DNA from: Clostridia bacterium | GTDB lineage: Bacteria; Bacillota; Clostridia; Oscillospirales; CAG-272 | NCBI GenBank assembly: GCA_017942005.1 | Contig: JAGAVJ010000014.1 | Span: 36,390 to 100,389, forward strand | Reading direction: 5' to 3' | Length of the DNA stretch: 64,000 nt | Shown here: one piece after another, positions 8,434 to 17,571 of the stretch | How positions within the stretch are numbered: position 1 is the stretch's first letter | How the letters are laid out: every line of letters begins with the position of its first letter | Program-made: the position numbers and the translations under genes | Notes under the pieces: generated by a model | The model's input: only the letters and a program-made list of their open reading frames with translations | What the model was told of the DNA's origin: nothing | Databases searched by the model: none

Positions 8434-9925
8434 GCGGTCCCTCCTCTCTTTGTTTCAGCGTGTTCCATTCTGCCGCTATTTTTTTGCGGAACAGGAATAA
8501 AAGCAGCATCTCAGATACAAACACTGCATACCGGAGATACGGCACGGTATAAATCCACAGCATCAGGGGTGCGGCACATACCACGGCTGCGGACACAAGC
8601 AAAAGGGTGCGTTTGGGGAACACTTCTCTTATCTGCATCTGATTTTGACGACAGGCGCGCCGTGCAAGCATAAAGTGCAGAAGTGCAAGCAGCGCATAGC
8701 ATACAAGCGTCGTCCAGCCTGCCGCCATGTAACCCATTGCCGGAATGAAATATGCATTCAAAAGAACATTTGCCGCACCCGCAATGACAGAGATCACCGA
8801 AATTCCGCGTACCGCACCGAAATACATCTCCACATTGGCAAACATCATATAGACAAAAACAAAAAAGACGCTTGCCGCCACCGGCGGGATGACCCATACC
8901 GCTGCACGGTAGTCCTCTGCTGCAAGAATCGTTACAAGGTCAGGCGCCAGCGCCATCATGGCAAGCGTCGCAGCACCCATGATCAAACACAGTGCCGCAG
9001 CCGTCGGCACAATGTCGCAAGACCGCTTTGCCTTCAGTTTTTTATACATCCAGGGATTGAACGAGCCGTTGACCGCCGAAATCAGCAAAAGCATCAACGT
9101 TCCTGCGGAATATGCCACACTGTATACGGCAGCGTCTCCGCTGCCCGTATAATAGTTGATCATGATGCGGTCGGATTGATTGAGCAGCGACTGCGATATA
9201 TAATAGGAAAGAAGCGGCAGATTGAACCCCAGCGCAAAACGCCAGTATTCCTTTTTGTAAAAGCATCTTCCGCGCCAAAACAGTATGACCGCACAAAGGA
9301 TGCCGAAAACGGTCTGCACGACCGCCGATGCAAGGATTCTCGCCTCCGCAATGAACCCGATTTCTGCGGCGCTCTGCATGTTCGACGTATGGGTAACATA
9401 CAAAACGGCAAGTACGGCAAGCGTCGGATTGGCAACGGTGCTGATCAAGGTCACCGCTGCCGGTAAACGGTACCGGAAGTCAAACCGTTCACGGTTTGTC
9501 CAAAGCATCAGCGGCGGATTGCACAACAGCTGTACAAACATCACCGCCATCAAAAATCCGCTCAATCCGCAAAAGGCGTCAATCCACGGACGGAACAGAA
9601 GATATACTCCAGCCATGATCACCGTCATCACGGTGATCAGCCCCAGAATGGAGGACGTATACCCGTCTTTGTCCTCTTCATACCGGATCAATCCGTTGTT
9701 TAACCCCTCATACGGCAGCTTCAGGGAGGTAAACAGAATAAAAAAATCAAACAGCGCAAAATAAACGTTGCAGATACCGTATTCCTTCGGCGGCAGAAGG
9801 CGTGTAAAGATCGGAACGACGATACACGCGCTTCCGCGCTGTAAAAAATTGCAGAGGGTAAACCACATAGAGGTTTTGACGGTAGACGGCAGCGCCTGAT
9901 AACGCTTTAAGAGCTTCTGTTTCAT
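8426..9925 (-). CDS. Wzx-type polysaccharide flippase (first copy)
   Basis: The 499-residue protein has 12-14 hydrophobic helices and starts MKQKLLKRYQALPSTVKTSM, typical of the PST/MATE-like lipid-linked oligosaccharide flippases. It would translocate undecaprenyl-linked repeat units to the outer face. The ATG at 9925 overlaps the stop of the upstream polymerase gene (ATGA), which decides the start against a longer in-frame ATG at 9952. No strong ribosome site precedes it, so translation is likely coupled. Two small palindromes (GCACATTTATGTGC 9947-9960 and GCACACTTTTGTGC 9965-9978) lie just before the start, inside the end of the polymerase gene. Confidence 0.87.
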   Translation of the reverse strand: MKQKLLKRYQALPSTVKTSMWFTLCNFLQRGSACIVVPIFTRLLPPKEYGICNVYFALFDFFILFTSLKLPYEGLNNGLIRYEEDKDGYTSSILGLITVMTVIMAGVYLLFRPWIDAFCGLSGFLMAVMFVQLLCNPPLMLWTNRERFDFRYRLPAAVTLISTVANPTLAVLAVLYVTHTSNMQSAAEIGFIAEARILASAVVQTVFGILCAVILFWRGRCFYKKEYWRFALGFNLPLLSYYISQSLLNQSDRIMINYYTGSGDAAVYSVAYSAGTLMLLLISAVNGSFNPWMYKKLKAKRSCDIVPTAAALCLIMGAATLAMMALAPDLVTILAAEDYRAAVWVIPPVAASVFFVFVYMMFANVEMYFGAVRGISVISVIAGAANVLLNAYFIPAMGYMAAGWTTLVCYALLALLHFMLARRACRQNQMQIREVFPKRTLLLVSAAVVCAAPLMLWIYTVPYLRYAVFVSEMLLLFLFRKKIAAEWNTLKQREEGPHV

Positions 9926-11334
9926 GTCCGGCTTGTTTTTGCGTTTGCACATTTATGTGCGTTTGCACACTTTTGTGCGGCAGACACAGGGGAAGCGGCG
10001 TATTCCGCAAACAAAAATCCAATCCAGAATGCCATCGGCACTGCAAGCGGATTTGCAAATGCAGATTCACTGGTACTGGAAATAAACAAATACAGAAACG
10101 GCAGAAGCGCCGATGCAAACGACGCTGGATGTACGCGCAGCCGCCAGATTTTTCTTGCAAACATACAAAGGGAACAGAGCAGCGCCGCAAGTCCAAAATA
10201 TCCGGTTTCAGCAAGAACCATCGGCCAATAGGTATCGGACACAAACTGATGCCAGCCCGGAGAAAGCCCCCACACACCGGACATCCGATACATGCCGTAA
10301 ACCGGAGAATACGGTTCTCCGGAAAACGCAGAGCCAAACGTCGCCCAGCCGCAGCCAAACGGAAAATGATCCCATGCGACAAACGGGGCAGCTACGGTCA
10401 ATACCGCACGTGCAGATTCCATTCCCATCTGATAGTAGTACCGGAACACCTGATAAATTCCGGCTGCGGCTGCAAACGCAAGCACCGCAAAAAAGAAAAT
10501 TTTCATCATTCTGCTGGGCTTTTCCCGTCTGCGCAGTACAAACAGACAGACAAGGATGATACATGCAATCGCCCCCACAGACTTTGCGCGCAGGGTACTG
10601 AACATCACCGCCGAAAGGAGAACCAGCGGTACTACAACACCAAGAGAACGAAGATACCGCAGCACGCGGTTATTTTGGATAAGGGGATTCTCACTTGCCG
10701 TTCTGTCCTCTCCCCAATACCACAAAAGCATGGCACAGAGGAGAACACAGATACCAACCAGATTCGTCTGCGCAGAATAAAACAGCTTGACCGCAGGAAG
10801 ACCGCCTCTGGTATCGTTTGAAAAAATATGGAACACCGCATCTAAAATGCTCAGCACAAAAAACAGGCAGGAGACGCCGTACAGCACAGGGAACAGACGC
10901 CGCTTTAATTCGCCAAACGGAAACGCAGTTTCCCTCTCCGCTTCCGGTCCCCGATTCCGGCTGCTCCGTCCGTCATAAAACAATAAATATCCTGCACCGG
11001 CTGCAAGAAAGAACTTCATGTTGACATATGCGTCCTTGAGCGCTGCCGACAGCGGCTGATAGCCATGGAGCACATGCCCTGCCCATCCGCAGCTGAAAAA
11101 GACGGCAAGCGATACAAAAAACAACACGTTTTCCCGCGTGAGATTGAACATGCGGCTGCCGCGTATCAGATGCCAGCATAACAGCGGCACAAACAAAAGC
11201 GCGGCTCCTTCATCAAAATATTGAAACAGTGTGATATGATCCTGTAGTTTGTCCTGCACAATAAACAGTGCAAACAGAGAAAAAAACGCAATGTACCGTC
11301 CGGTACCAATCATCTGTTTCCATTTTGGTTGCAT
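9922..11334 (-). CDS. O-antigen polymerase/ligase-like membrane protein (Wzy, first copy)
   Basis: The 470-residue protein has about 11-12 transmembrane helices and a large loop in the second half (PFGCGWATFGSAFSGEPYSP), the pattern of Wzy/WaaL polymerases that join polysaccharide repeat units. The C-terminus ends in a short duplication (KCANAHKCANAK) encoded by two near-identical palindromic blocks. The start at 11334 has AAGGAGGA upstream. Its stop overlaps the flippase start by 4 nt. Assignment as polymerase rather than ligase is by locus context. Confidence 0.82.
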   Translation of the reverse strand: MQPKWKQMIGTGRYIAFFSLFALFIVQDKLQDHITLFQYFDEGAALLFVPLLCWHLIRGSRMFNLTRENVLFFVSLAVFFSCGWAGHVLHGYQPLSAALKDAYVNMKFFLAAGAGYLLFYDGRSSRNRGPEAERETAFPFGELKRRLFPVLYGVSCLFFVLSILDAVFHIFSNDTRGGLPAVKLFYSAQTNLVGICVLLCAMLLWYWGEDRTASENPLIQNNRVLRYLRSLGVVVPLVLLSAVMFSTLRAKSVGAIACIILVCLFVLRRREKPSRMMKIFFFAVLAFAAAAGIYQVFRYYYQMGMESARAVLTVAAPFVAWDHFPFGCGWATFGSAFSGEPYSPVYGMYRMSGVWGLSPGWHQFVSDTYWPMVLAETGYFGLAALLCSLCMFARKIWRLRVHPASFASALLPFLYLFISSTSESAFANPLAVPMAFWIGFLFAEYAASPVSAAQKCANAHKCANAKTSRT

Positions 11335-11358
11335 GGCGGTGTATCCTCCTTATCGGTT

Positions 11359-12450
11359 TCAAGCGTGCTTAATATCATCGGTTTCATATGCCGACGGGCG
11401 TGGGAGCAATGCGGCAAAGCTTTTTTGCAGTTCTGCCTGACAATGTGCAAAGTCAAGATCCGTTTTGCTGTCATTGATGCAGACTGCACGGTACTTTTTT
11501 TGTGTGATGCCGCGGCAGATTTCCGAAAGATCGTTCTCCCAAAGCTCGTAATGCCGCCCAAAGGCGGTACTGCGCACCGCAGTGTTCCCCGCGCATATCT
11601 GCCAGCATTTCATCAGCCAATGGGTATAGTCCTGTTTGGAACGGAATTTGTGCGTTCCCGTCGTCAAAAGCCGCTCCCCCTCCAGACTCCATACCGTTTC
11701 AAATGTACTTTTCAAATAGGAGGAGGGCAGATGCGGGTCACGAAACGCCGAGAATTGCTTGAACGGCGCAAGCAGAAGATTCCGCATCAGCTCGCCGCGG
11801 TATCGCAGGGTGAAGAATTTTCCAAAATTTTGCCGCAATACCTGACGCTTGTCAAAATGCTCGTTCAAAATTGCGGTATTGTTGATCAGCATGTGCGCAA
11901 GACAGTCTCTGGGGTTTGGCGCTGTGACTGCGTCTAAAAGCGCCGATTCCCGCGGCAAAAAGTTCTTTCCGCCAAAGAAGTCGCCCGGCGTTGTTTTGGA
12001 AACCAAAAACATATCGTCGTTGAACAGCACAAACCGCTCGGATAGTCCCTTCAGTCGGTGCAGAAACAACTCAATGACATTGGAATTGAAGGTCGGCAGA
12101 TATTCTTTGGGAATATATTCTGCGTGTGTCACAAACCGCAGCTTGGGATGCGACAAATTCAGCCACGCAGGCTTCTGCCCGTTTGTCACAAACCATACAT
12201 ATCGCACCCATGGTGCAAACGCTTCAATCCCGCGGAACCAGTACCGCATAAGACCAAAATCCCGAAAACGGTTTTCATCGGTGCCGTTGGTTGTCTCCTC
12301 CGGCTTGTCTTCACACGGCTCCGTCAAAAGGATATCCTGCATGGCATTCTGCCGGGATTTTTGCCAGGCTGGATCATTACCATCCACCCACAAAACGACA
12401 AAATCAATCGGGGGCTGAATGGCATTTTCCTCTTTCGTTTGTCCCTGCAC
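11359..12450 (-). CDS. Stealth-family capsular polysaccharide phosphotransferase
   Basis: The 363-residue cytoplasmic protein shows the four conserved Stealth regions: IDFVVLWVDGNDPAW near residue 14 (CR1), RDFGLMRYWFRGIEAFAPWV with VWFVTNGQKPAWL (CR2), TFNSNVIELFLHRL and FVLFNDDMFL (CR3), and a C-terminal SLEGERLLTTG/FRSKQDYTHWLMKCW region (CR4). Family members transfer sugar-1-phosphate groups to build phosphodiester-linked capsules. Translation begins at GTG 12450, with AGGAGG about 11 nt upstream. It sits between the polymerase and a GT4, so the polymer may contain hexose-1-phosphate linkages (inference). Confidence 0.9.
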   Translation of the reverse strand: MQGQTKEENAIQPPIDFVVLWVDGNDPAWQKSRQNAMQDILLTEPCEDKPEETTNGTDENRFRDFGLMRYWFRGIEAFAPWVRYVWFVTNGQKPAWLNLSHPKLRFVTHAEYIPKEYLPTFNSNVIELFLHRLKGLSERFVLFNDDMFLVSKTTPGDFFGGKNFLPRESALLDAVTAPNPRDCLAHMLINNTAILNEHFDKRQVLRQNFGKFFTLRYRGELMRNLLLAPFKQFSAFRDPHLPSSYLKSTFETVWSLEGERLLTTGTHKFRSKQDYTHWLMKCWQICAGNTAVRSTAFGRHYELWENDLSEICRGITQKKYRAVCINDSKTDLDFAHCQAELQKSFAALLPRPSAYETDDIKHA

Positions 12451-12501
12451 GGTAATCCCGCACCTCCTATCCCATATTCAAATCCGCTTTTTTTAGTACA
12501 T

Positions 12502-13743
12502 TTATTTTGTTTTTATGCCCTTGTAAATGGCAAGCAGCTTTTCACCGTACAAGGACAGGTCGTCAAACTGTGCTGCTTTACATGCTTTATGGTACGTGTC
12601 GGGAATACCGCTGTCCCAAAGCTGTCGGATGCGTGCCTGCAGTGCCGCCGCATTTCCGGCTTCAAACAGCCATCCCGTTTTGCCTTCCTCAATCAATTCC
12701 GGAAGACCGCCGCGCATCGCGCCGAGTACCGGAACCCCTGCCATGATGCTCTCCATCACGGAAAACGGGCAGTTCTCGTTGCATTCCGACGGACAGATGG
12801 TAAAAGCGGCGCCCGCAATGACACGCCTAAGCGCTTCTCCATCGAGAAATCCAACATTTCTGACATTCGGAATGCCGGATAGCAGCGGCGCAAGCGGTCC
12901 GTCTCCTGCAAACACAAACGGAATGTCTTTGCAGGATGTGCATACTCTGATCAAGGTACGGATTCCCTTTTCCTCTGCATACCGCCCAAAATACAGCACA
13001 TAGGACGACGGCAGGGGTTCCCCCTGTATTTGTATGGAGTTGGACACAGGCGGCTGTCTGCGCTCCACAAAATTACGCAGAACGACGGTCCGCCCACGAA
13101 GGAGCGGATCTGTATCCAGTATCCGCTTCATAAACGCGGACGGACAGAGAATGGCGTCAAACACACGGTAGATGTTCCGGCGCTTCCAGTAACGGGCTTC
13201 ATAGGTTCCCAGTGCACTGCGCAGCACCGAGCCATGAATACATCGGTTTTTGATACAGTTTCCGTAATGTCCGCCAAGGCATGCCTCACAGACAGTGTGC
13301 TGTTCCGCGTTGTACAAAAGATGACCCGGACACACAAGCTGGCTGTCATGCGCCGTGTACAGAATGCGCATCTGGCTGTTTTTTTCGGTTCGATACGCTT
13401 CTGCCGCTTCCAAAATCGATGGCGTCAGCTGATAGTTGAAGTTATTTACATGCACAACATCCGGTGAAAATGCATGGAGCAGGGTGCGCATTTTCTGGTT
13501 TGCTTCTTTTGAACGGATGATTTTAAAAGGATAGGAAAGCTTCTCTGTCATGCTGCTGCCGTCATGAAAATCCATCGGTGCGGTTTCGATATTCCATGCA
13601 TTTCCGACCGTGTTTTTCGGATGCGACATGCCAAAATACTGCACCTCGTGTCCGCGTTCGGTCAGATGTGCACCAAGCTTTATCAGATAGGTCTCCGCAC
13701 CGCCGCGCGGATAGAGAAACTTATTGACCAAAAGAATTTTCAT
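12502..13743 (-). CDS. Glycosyltransferase family 4 (GT-B fold)
   Basis: The 413-residue protein starts MKILLVNKFLYPRGGAET, the donor/acceptor glycine loop of GT4 enzymes. It carries LYFGRYAEEKG and the C-terminal nucleotide-sugar motif CPSECNENCPFSVMESIMAG, which supplies the E-x7-E pair. A central cluster of Cys (CPGHL, CEACLGGHYGNC, RCIHG; about residues 150-175) is seen in a subset of GT4 proteins and may bind metal. Start choice: ATG 13743 lies beyond a hairpin that separates it from GAGGAG at 13777-13782; an in-frame ATG four codons upstream (MVIM) is also possible. It would add one sugar to the lipid-linked unit; specificity is not deducible. Confidence 0.87.
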   Translation of the reverse strand: MKILLVNKFLYPRGGAETYLIKLGAHLTERGHEVQYFGMSHPKNTVGNAWNIETAPMDFHDGSSMTEKLSYPFKIIRSKEANQKMRTLLHAFSPDVVHVNNFNYQLTPSILEAAEAYRTEKNSQMRILYTAHDSQLVCPGHLLYNAEQHTVCEACLGGHYGNCIKNRCIHGSVLRSALGTYEARYWKRRNIYRVFDAILCPSAFMKRILDTDPLLRGRTVVLRNFVERRQPPVSNSIQIQGEPLPSSYVLYFGRYAEEKGIRTLIRVCTSCKDIPFVFAGDGPLAPLLSGIPNVRNVGFLDGEALRRVIAGAAFTICPSECNENCPFSVMESIMAGVPVLGAMRGGLPELIEEGKTGWLFEAGNAAALQARIRQLWDSGIPDTYHKACKAAQFDDLSLYGEKLLAIYKGIKTK

Positions 13744-13839
13744 AATGACCATAACTTTCACGAAAGTGAAAGTTATCTCCTCTCATTGTGGAGTTGTGAC
13801 GTAGTCACAAAACACTGTCTGAAAATTTATTTTTCAGAC
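13744..13839 (-). promoter_or_regulatory. Structured leader: three hairpins, SD, hairpin, then start codon
   Basis: Read on the minus strand: a hairpin GTCTGAAAA...TTTTCAGAC (13839-13817), a hairpin TTGTGAC-tac-GTCACAA (13810-13794), GAGGAG (13782-13777), then an 11-bp perfect stem ATAACTTTCAC...GTGAAAGTTAT (13776-13751), then GGTCATT and ATG (13743). The linear SD-start distance is 33 nt, but it becomes 7 nt if the last hairpin folds. A second copy with altered but still paired stems lies at 34441-34558. Confidence 0.75.
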
Positions 13840-13845
13840 TTCCGC

Positions 13846-15012
13846 CTACTCTGCTTTTTCTTTTGCATGGCGTACAGCTGTGCTTTCGTCTGGAATCCCG
13901 CGGTACAGCTCCAGTGTTTTTTCTGCCACTGTATCCCAGTTATGACGTCCAAAGGAATGCGCTTGTGTCCGTTCTCTGCTTTCTGCAACCTTCTCCGGTA
14001 CATCACACAAGCTTTGCAGACACCGCCGCAGCGCCGCACTGTCCCCGCGCGGAAACGTATAGCCGCAGTCGGAGATGACCTCCGTGCATTCCGGGATATC
14101 GGAGCATACACAAGAACAGCCGTAGCGCATGGCGTCAAGCAAGCTGAGCGACATTCCCTCGATTTCCGAAGGCATACAATAAAGATAACAGTTTGTATAC
14201 AATTCCTGCAAGACAGCATCCTTTACAAATCCTACAAACTGTACACGGTCGTCTTCCGCCGCCATTTCCCGCATTCGTCTTGCATAGTCTTCCGTATCAG
14301 ACGCTTCTCCGGCGATAATCAGTCGTTTGTCGGTCTTCACGCCGCGAAACGCTTCCAAAAGAACGGAGAGTCCCTTTTCCGGCACAATACGTCCCAGATA
14401 CAGAAGGTAACTGTCTTTTTGCAGCTTCCACTGCGAAAAAATCAAATCGGGTGCGCGCAGCTGTGCATCTTCCACGCCGTTTGGCAGATAGACAGTCTTT
14501 CGGTGATAGGTGTCAAGAAAATATTCCTGTGCCGCATGGCTGAGTACAATCAGTTCATCGGCGTGCGCCGCAGCAATTTTTTCTCCCATACGCAAATACC
14601 ACGATGCAAACCGTCCCCATTTGCTGCGCTGCCAGTCAAGCCCGTGAATCGTCACAACCGTGCGAATGCCGAAAAGGTGCGGCAGAAAAGCCATGGCAGC
14701 GGGCCCCTCCGCATGATAATGAATACAGTCATAATGGCAGAACAGCGCATGCAGCGTTGCAAATAACGATCCTGTAAACGCAGAAATGCCGCGCCGCTGA
14801 ATCACCGGAACAACTCGAATGTGAATTCCCTTGTACTGATACGTGCCGTGTGCCGTCTTCTGCACCGCTGCACATCCCGTTTTCATGCCGCGGTTGTAGA
14901 CGGTCACATCGTGTCCGAGGGAGGCCATACGCACAGAAAGCGCTTCTACTGCCACTTCCACACCGCCCTCGCGGGATGGAACCTGCTTTTGTCCGATCAT
15001 CGCTATTTTCAA
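13846..15012 (-). CDS. Glycosyltransferase family 4
   Basis: The 388-residue protein starts (M)KIAMIGQKQVPSREGGVEV, the acceptor-side loop of GT4 enzymes related to rhamnosyl/glucosyl transferases. The C-terminal half has LGRIVPEKGLSVLLEAF and SEIEGMSLSLLDAMRYG (E-x7-type donor motif). No membrane segment is present. TTG at 15012 is the start: GGAGG lies 7 nt upstream, whereas the first ATG (15000) would be too far. It is transcribed ahead of the other GT4 in the same direction. Confidence 0.87.
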   Translation of the reverse strand: MKIAMIGQKQVPSREGGVEVAVEALSVRMASLGHDVTVYNRGMKTGCAAVQKTAHGTYQYKGIHIRVVPVIQRRGISAFTGSLFATLHALFCHYDCIHYHAEGPAAMAFLPHLFGIRTVVTIHGLDWQRSKWGRFASWYLRMGEKIAAAHADELIVLSHAAQEYFLDTYHRKTVYLPNGVEDAQLRAPDLIFSQWKLQKDSYLLYLGRIVPEKGLSVLLEAFRGVKTDKRLIIAGEASDTEDYARRMREMAAEDDRVQFVGFVKDAVLQELYTNCYLYCMPSEIEGMSLSLLDAMRYGCSCVCSDIPECTEVISDCGYTFPRGDSAALRRCLQSLCDVPEKVAESRERTQAHSFGRHNWDTVAEKTLELYRGIPDESTAVRHAKEKAE

Positions 15013-15101
15013 GACCGTTCCTCCTTTCCGGCATAAGGAAACGCATCTATCCTAAAAAGATGGTTCTTTCTGAAATGCCGCCAAACGCTTCGTTTGTCTT
15101 T

Positions 15102-16076
15102 TTATTTTTGCGTGTTCTTCTCACGCTTCGAGTTCCAATAGCGGATACCCTCTTTGATGCAGGTAACAGGGGATGAACACACTGTCACAACGGCATACCC
15201 TGCGGCACGCAGGGGTCTGCGGCTGCGCATGCTGGCAAACGCAAGCACGGCATAATGACGGAAGCGGACATAGCTGCGTTCTGCATGGGTCAACATATAA
15301 AAATAGTTGTGTTTCAGTGCATAAAGATTGTTTTCGCCCCTGATTTTGCCGTCTCCAAGCGAAATACGTGCACCGCGGTGCAGATACTGCACCACATAGT
15401 CCCCCTCCATATAGCCAAGCTTCATGCCGCTTTCAATGCAGCGCAGCATCAGAATGAAGTCCTGACCGGACGGTACCTCGCCGAATCCTTCTGTCAAAAG
15501 CAGCTTGTCCCGCCGGAACATATAAATGGCAGTCGGCGCAATGGAGTGCAGAATGTGCGCCCGAAGCAGCCCTTCCTTTGAGTAATCGTCTGTGTAGTGC
15601 ATTGACCGCAGTTCCACAAGTTTTTCGTTTTCGTCTACCCAGCGCACATCCTGAAAGCAGCCCTCCAATCCGTGTTCCAGCATATAGAGAAGCTGCTTTT
15701 CAATTTTATCCGGCAGAAAACGGTCGTCGTCATCAAGGAAAGCCACGTAGTCGCCCGCACAAAGCTTCAGCGCCATGTTCCGCGCCGCACCGCCGCCGCA
15801 TCCGCCCGGTGTTTTCAAATATTTGAGGTTTGGACGTGAAAGATAGGGCGCCAGCACCGCCCTCGTCTGCGTTTCGTTGTCTGTATCCGGCAGGTTGTCA
15901 TCCGCAACCACAATCTCGATGTTCTGCCATGTCTGTGCAAAAATAGAATCAAGCGCACGCGGCAGAAGTGCAGCTCTGCCATAGGTAGGCACCACAACAC
16001 TGACCAGAGGGCAGTTCTCCATCATAGCACCGTTCGGCATTGGCTGTTCCGGCATATCGGAGCATACAGTCGTCAT
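15102..16076 (-). CDS. Glycosyltransferase family 2 (GT-A fold)
   Basis: A GT2 of about 324 residues: PLVSVVVPTYGRAALLPRAL at the N-terminus, VVADDN, and the metal-binding VAFLDDDDRFLPDKI segment, with LKTPGGCGGGAARNMAL between them. A short hydrophobic segment near the C-terminus may associate with the membrane. Two starts are possible: GTG 16082 lies 4 nt after AAAGGA, and ATG 16076 lies 10 nt after it; the ATG is used here. It follows the priming transferase gene at 35-40 nt and is likely co-transcribed. Confidence 0.85.
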   Translation of the reverse strand: MTTVCSDMPEQPMPNGAMMENCPLVSVVVPTYGRAALLPRALDSIFAQTWQNIEIVVADDNLPDTDNETQTRAVLAPYLSRPNLKYLKTPGGCGGGAARNMALKLCAGDYVAFLDDDDRFLPDKIEKQLLYMLEHGLEGCFQDVRWVDENEKLVELRSMHYTDDYSKEGLLRAHILHSIAPTAIYMFRRDKLLLTEGFGEVPSGQDFILMLRCIESGMKLGYMEGDYVVQYLHRGARISLGDGKIRGENNLYALKHNYFYMLTHAERSYVRFRHYAVLAFASMRSRRPLRAAGYAVVTVCSSPVTCIKEGIRYWNSKREKNTQK

Positions 16077-16116
16077 CGCCACATCATCCTTTCATAAACC
16101 ACATGAAAACTCGCCT

Positions 16117-16830
16117 TTAAGTTCCCTGTCCGGTCAGCATCACCTTGACCGTGCGGAAAATCAGCTTGATATCCAATAAAAGGTTGCGCTCTCTAATATA
16201 TTTAAGATCCATGTCAACCCACTGTTCAAATTCAACTGCGTCACGGTTATCACAGGTCTGCCAAAAACAAGTCAGCCCAGGGACTGCCAAAAGCCGCAGA
16301 CGGTGATATTCCGAATACTGCGCAACCTCCCCCGGGAGAGCGGGACGCGGCCCGACGACAGACATTGTGCCAAGCAGTACATTCAGAAACTGCGGCAGTT
16401 CGTCCAGGCTTGTCCTGCGCAGAAACCGTCCGATTCGCGTGATTCTCGGGTCATCCTTCATTTTGAATACAGGACCGCTTTTTTCGTTTTTGTCTTCTAA
16501 GGCACACAGCATTGCATCTGCGTTGACGACCATGCTGCGAAATTTATAAAAGCGGAATTCTTTTCCGTTCTGTCCGACGCGGGTCTGTACATAAATCGGA
16601 CTGCCGTGTGGGTCATCGATGAAAACGAGCAGCGCAATCAGCAATAAAATCGGTCCCAGACCGAGAAGCACCGCCGCGCTGAATACAATGTCAAACAGAC
16701 GCTTTGCAAAAAGATAACCGCGCCTCTCTCCATGCGGGTCGGAAAGGCGTTCCAGCTCTGCCTTCAGTTTGGCAAATTCCGCGTCGTCACCCGGTCTTTG
16801 ATTTTGATTCTGATGTATGATAATTGGCAT
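16117..16830 (-). CDS. Priming sugar-phosphate transferase (bacterial sugar transferase family)
   Basis: The 237-residue enzyme transfers a sugar-1-phosphate from UDP-sugar to undecaprenyl phosphate, the first committed step of the locus. It has one N-terminal membrane helix (LFDIVFSAAVLLGLGPILLL), then KFRSMV, DPRITRIGRFLRRTSLDELP with the catalytic Asp-Glu pair, SVVGPRPALPGEV and LAVPGLTCFWQ. The length matches minimal PglC/WcaJ catalytic domains without the extra N-terminal membrane region. The open frame continues upstream to 16917, but MPIIIHQ at ATG 16830 sits at the expected position after the SD-hairpin leader and is preferred. Confidence 0.88.
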   Translation of the reverse strand: MPIIIHQNQNQRPGDDAEFAKLKAELERLSDPHGERRGYLFAKRLFDIVFSAAVLLGLGPILLLIALLVFIDDPHGSPIYVQTRVGQNGKEFRFYKFRSMVVNADAMLCALEDKNEKSGPVFKMKDDPRITRIGRFLRRTSLDELPQFLNVLLGTMSVVGPRPALPGEVAQYSEYHRLRLLAVPGLTCFWQTCDNRDAVEFEQWVDMDLKYIRERNLLLDIKLIFRTVKVMLTGQGT

Positions 16831-16906
16831 CTTTATGACCATAACTTTTTCGGCTGTAACGGTTATTTCCTTTTCTTGGTCTGAAAATTCAGTTTCAGAT
16901 TCAGAC
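16831..16906 (-). promoter_or_regulatory. Structured leader of the priming transferase gene
   Basis: Minus strand: hairpin GTCTGAA...TTCAGAC (16906-16879), AAAAGGAA (16874-16867), an imperfect ATAACC...AAGTTAT inverted repeat (16866-16841), then GGTCATAAAG and ATG 16830. The order and end motifs are the same as at 13744-13839. Only the outer five base pairs of the last stem are perfect here. Confidence 0.6.
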
Positions 16907-17491
16907 GTTTTGTGCATGCATAACCATCACAATCGCAAAAGATGTTTCCTCTCTTTATTGAAACGCTTGCTATCCACTGGAATCGGCATCGGCTTTCCTA
17001 TACCAAATGACGTACAGACAAAGATGTTATCTTTTTGATACAGATTCACATGGTGTTCACTTTTATTTTGTCAGATGAATGATTTATCTTATAAAATATT
17101 TATGTGACAAATCATCTTACTTTTGGAAAGTTCTGTCACATTCTGTTTTCTGTCAATTTTTGATTCCATTTTTAGGGAAAGAACCTCTGGCAAGTCGTTC
17201 CGGAAATTCCCATTTTTCGTCCGTTTGGTTTACATTTTTCCACTATTTTCCGGTTTTTGGAGACAAAAACCGCGGCTCTGACAGCCAAAAACATCAATAA
17301 AATCGCCAAACAAACGCAGGTACTTTTAATTGTATCATCTATTTGACATTTTGTCATCAAATTCACGCCATTTATCATTATGATTCATGTGAATCACATT
17401 CCACGCGGAAGTATCAAGTTCATTCACTTGCTATTCCAAAAATGATATGGTAAAATAATGCAGAAAAATAAATCAGCAAAAGAACCGCATT
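16907..17491. other. AT-rich divergent intergenic region
   Basis: No credible gene lies here; the short frames are AT-rich noise. It separates the polysaccharide operon (minus) from the adenylating enzyme (plus). It contains the perfect inverted repeat TGATTCATGTGAATCA (17381-17396), which overlaps ATGTGAATCACAT (17387-17399), and a related GATTCACATGG at 17043-17053, both candidate operators. A plus-strand promoter is listed separately. No clear minus-strand promoter was found. Confidence 0.5.
17428..17456 (+). promoter_or_regulatory. Probable sigma-A promoter of the divergent adenylating enzyme
   Basis: TTGCTA (17428-17433), 17 nt, TAAAAT (17451-17456), about 115 nt before the start codon. 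The -35 is weak, and a candidate operator palindrome lies just upstream. Confidence 0.5.
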
Positions 17492-17571
17492 TCTGAAAAT
17501 ACAATTTCAGACGTAGAAAGGAACACTTCGCGGGACGATGAATCGCCAATTGCGAGGTTATGGTAATAATT
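17492..17571 (+). promoter_or_regulatory. Structured leader of the adenylating enzyme gene
   Basis: Hairpin TCTGAAA-atacaa-TTTCAGA (17492-17511), AAAGGA (17517-17522), then an imperfect stem AACACTTCGC...GCGAGGTTAT (17523-17560) with an inner CGATgaATCG, then TGGTAATAATT and ATG 17572. The SD is 49 nt from the start linearly but close if folded. This is the same order of elements as the other leaders, on the opposite strand. Confidence 0.55.
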
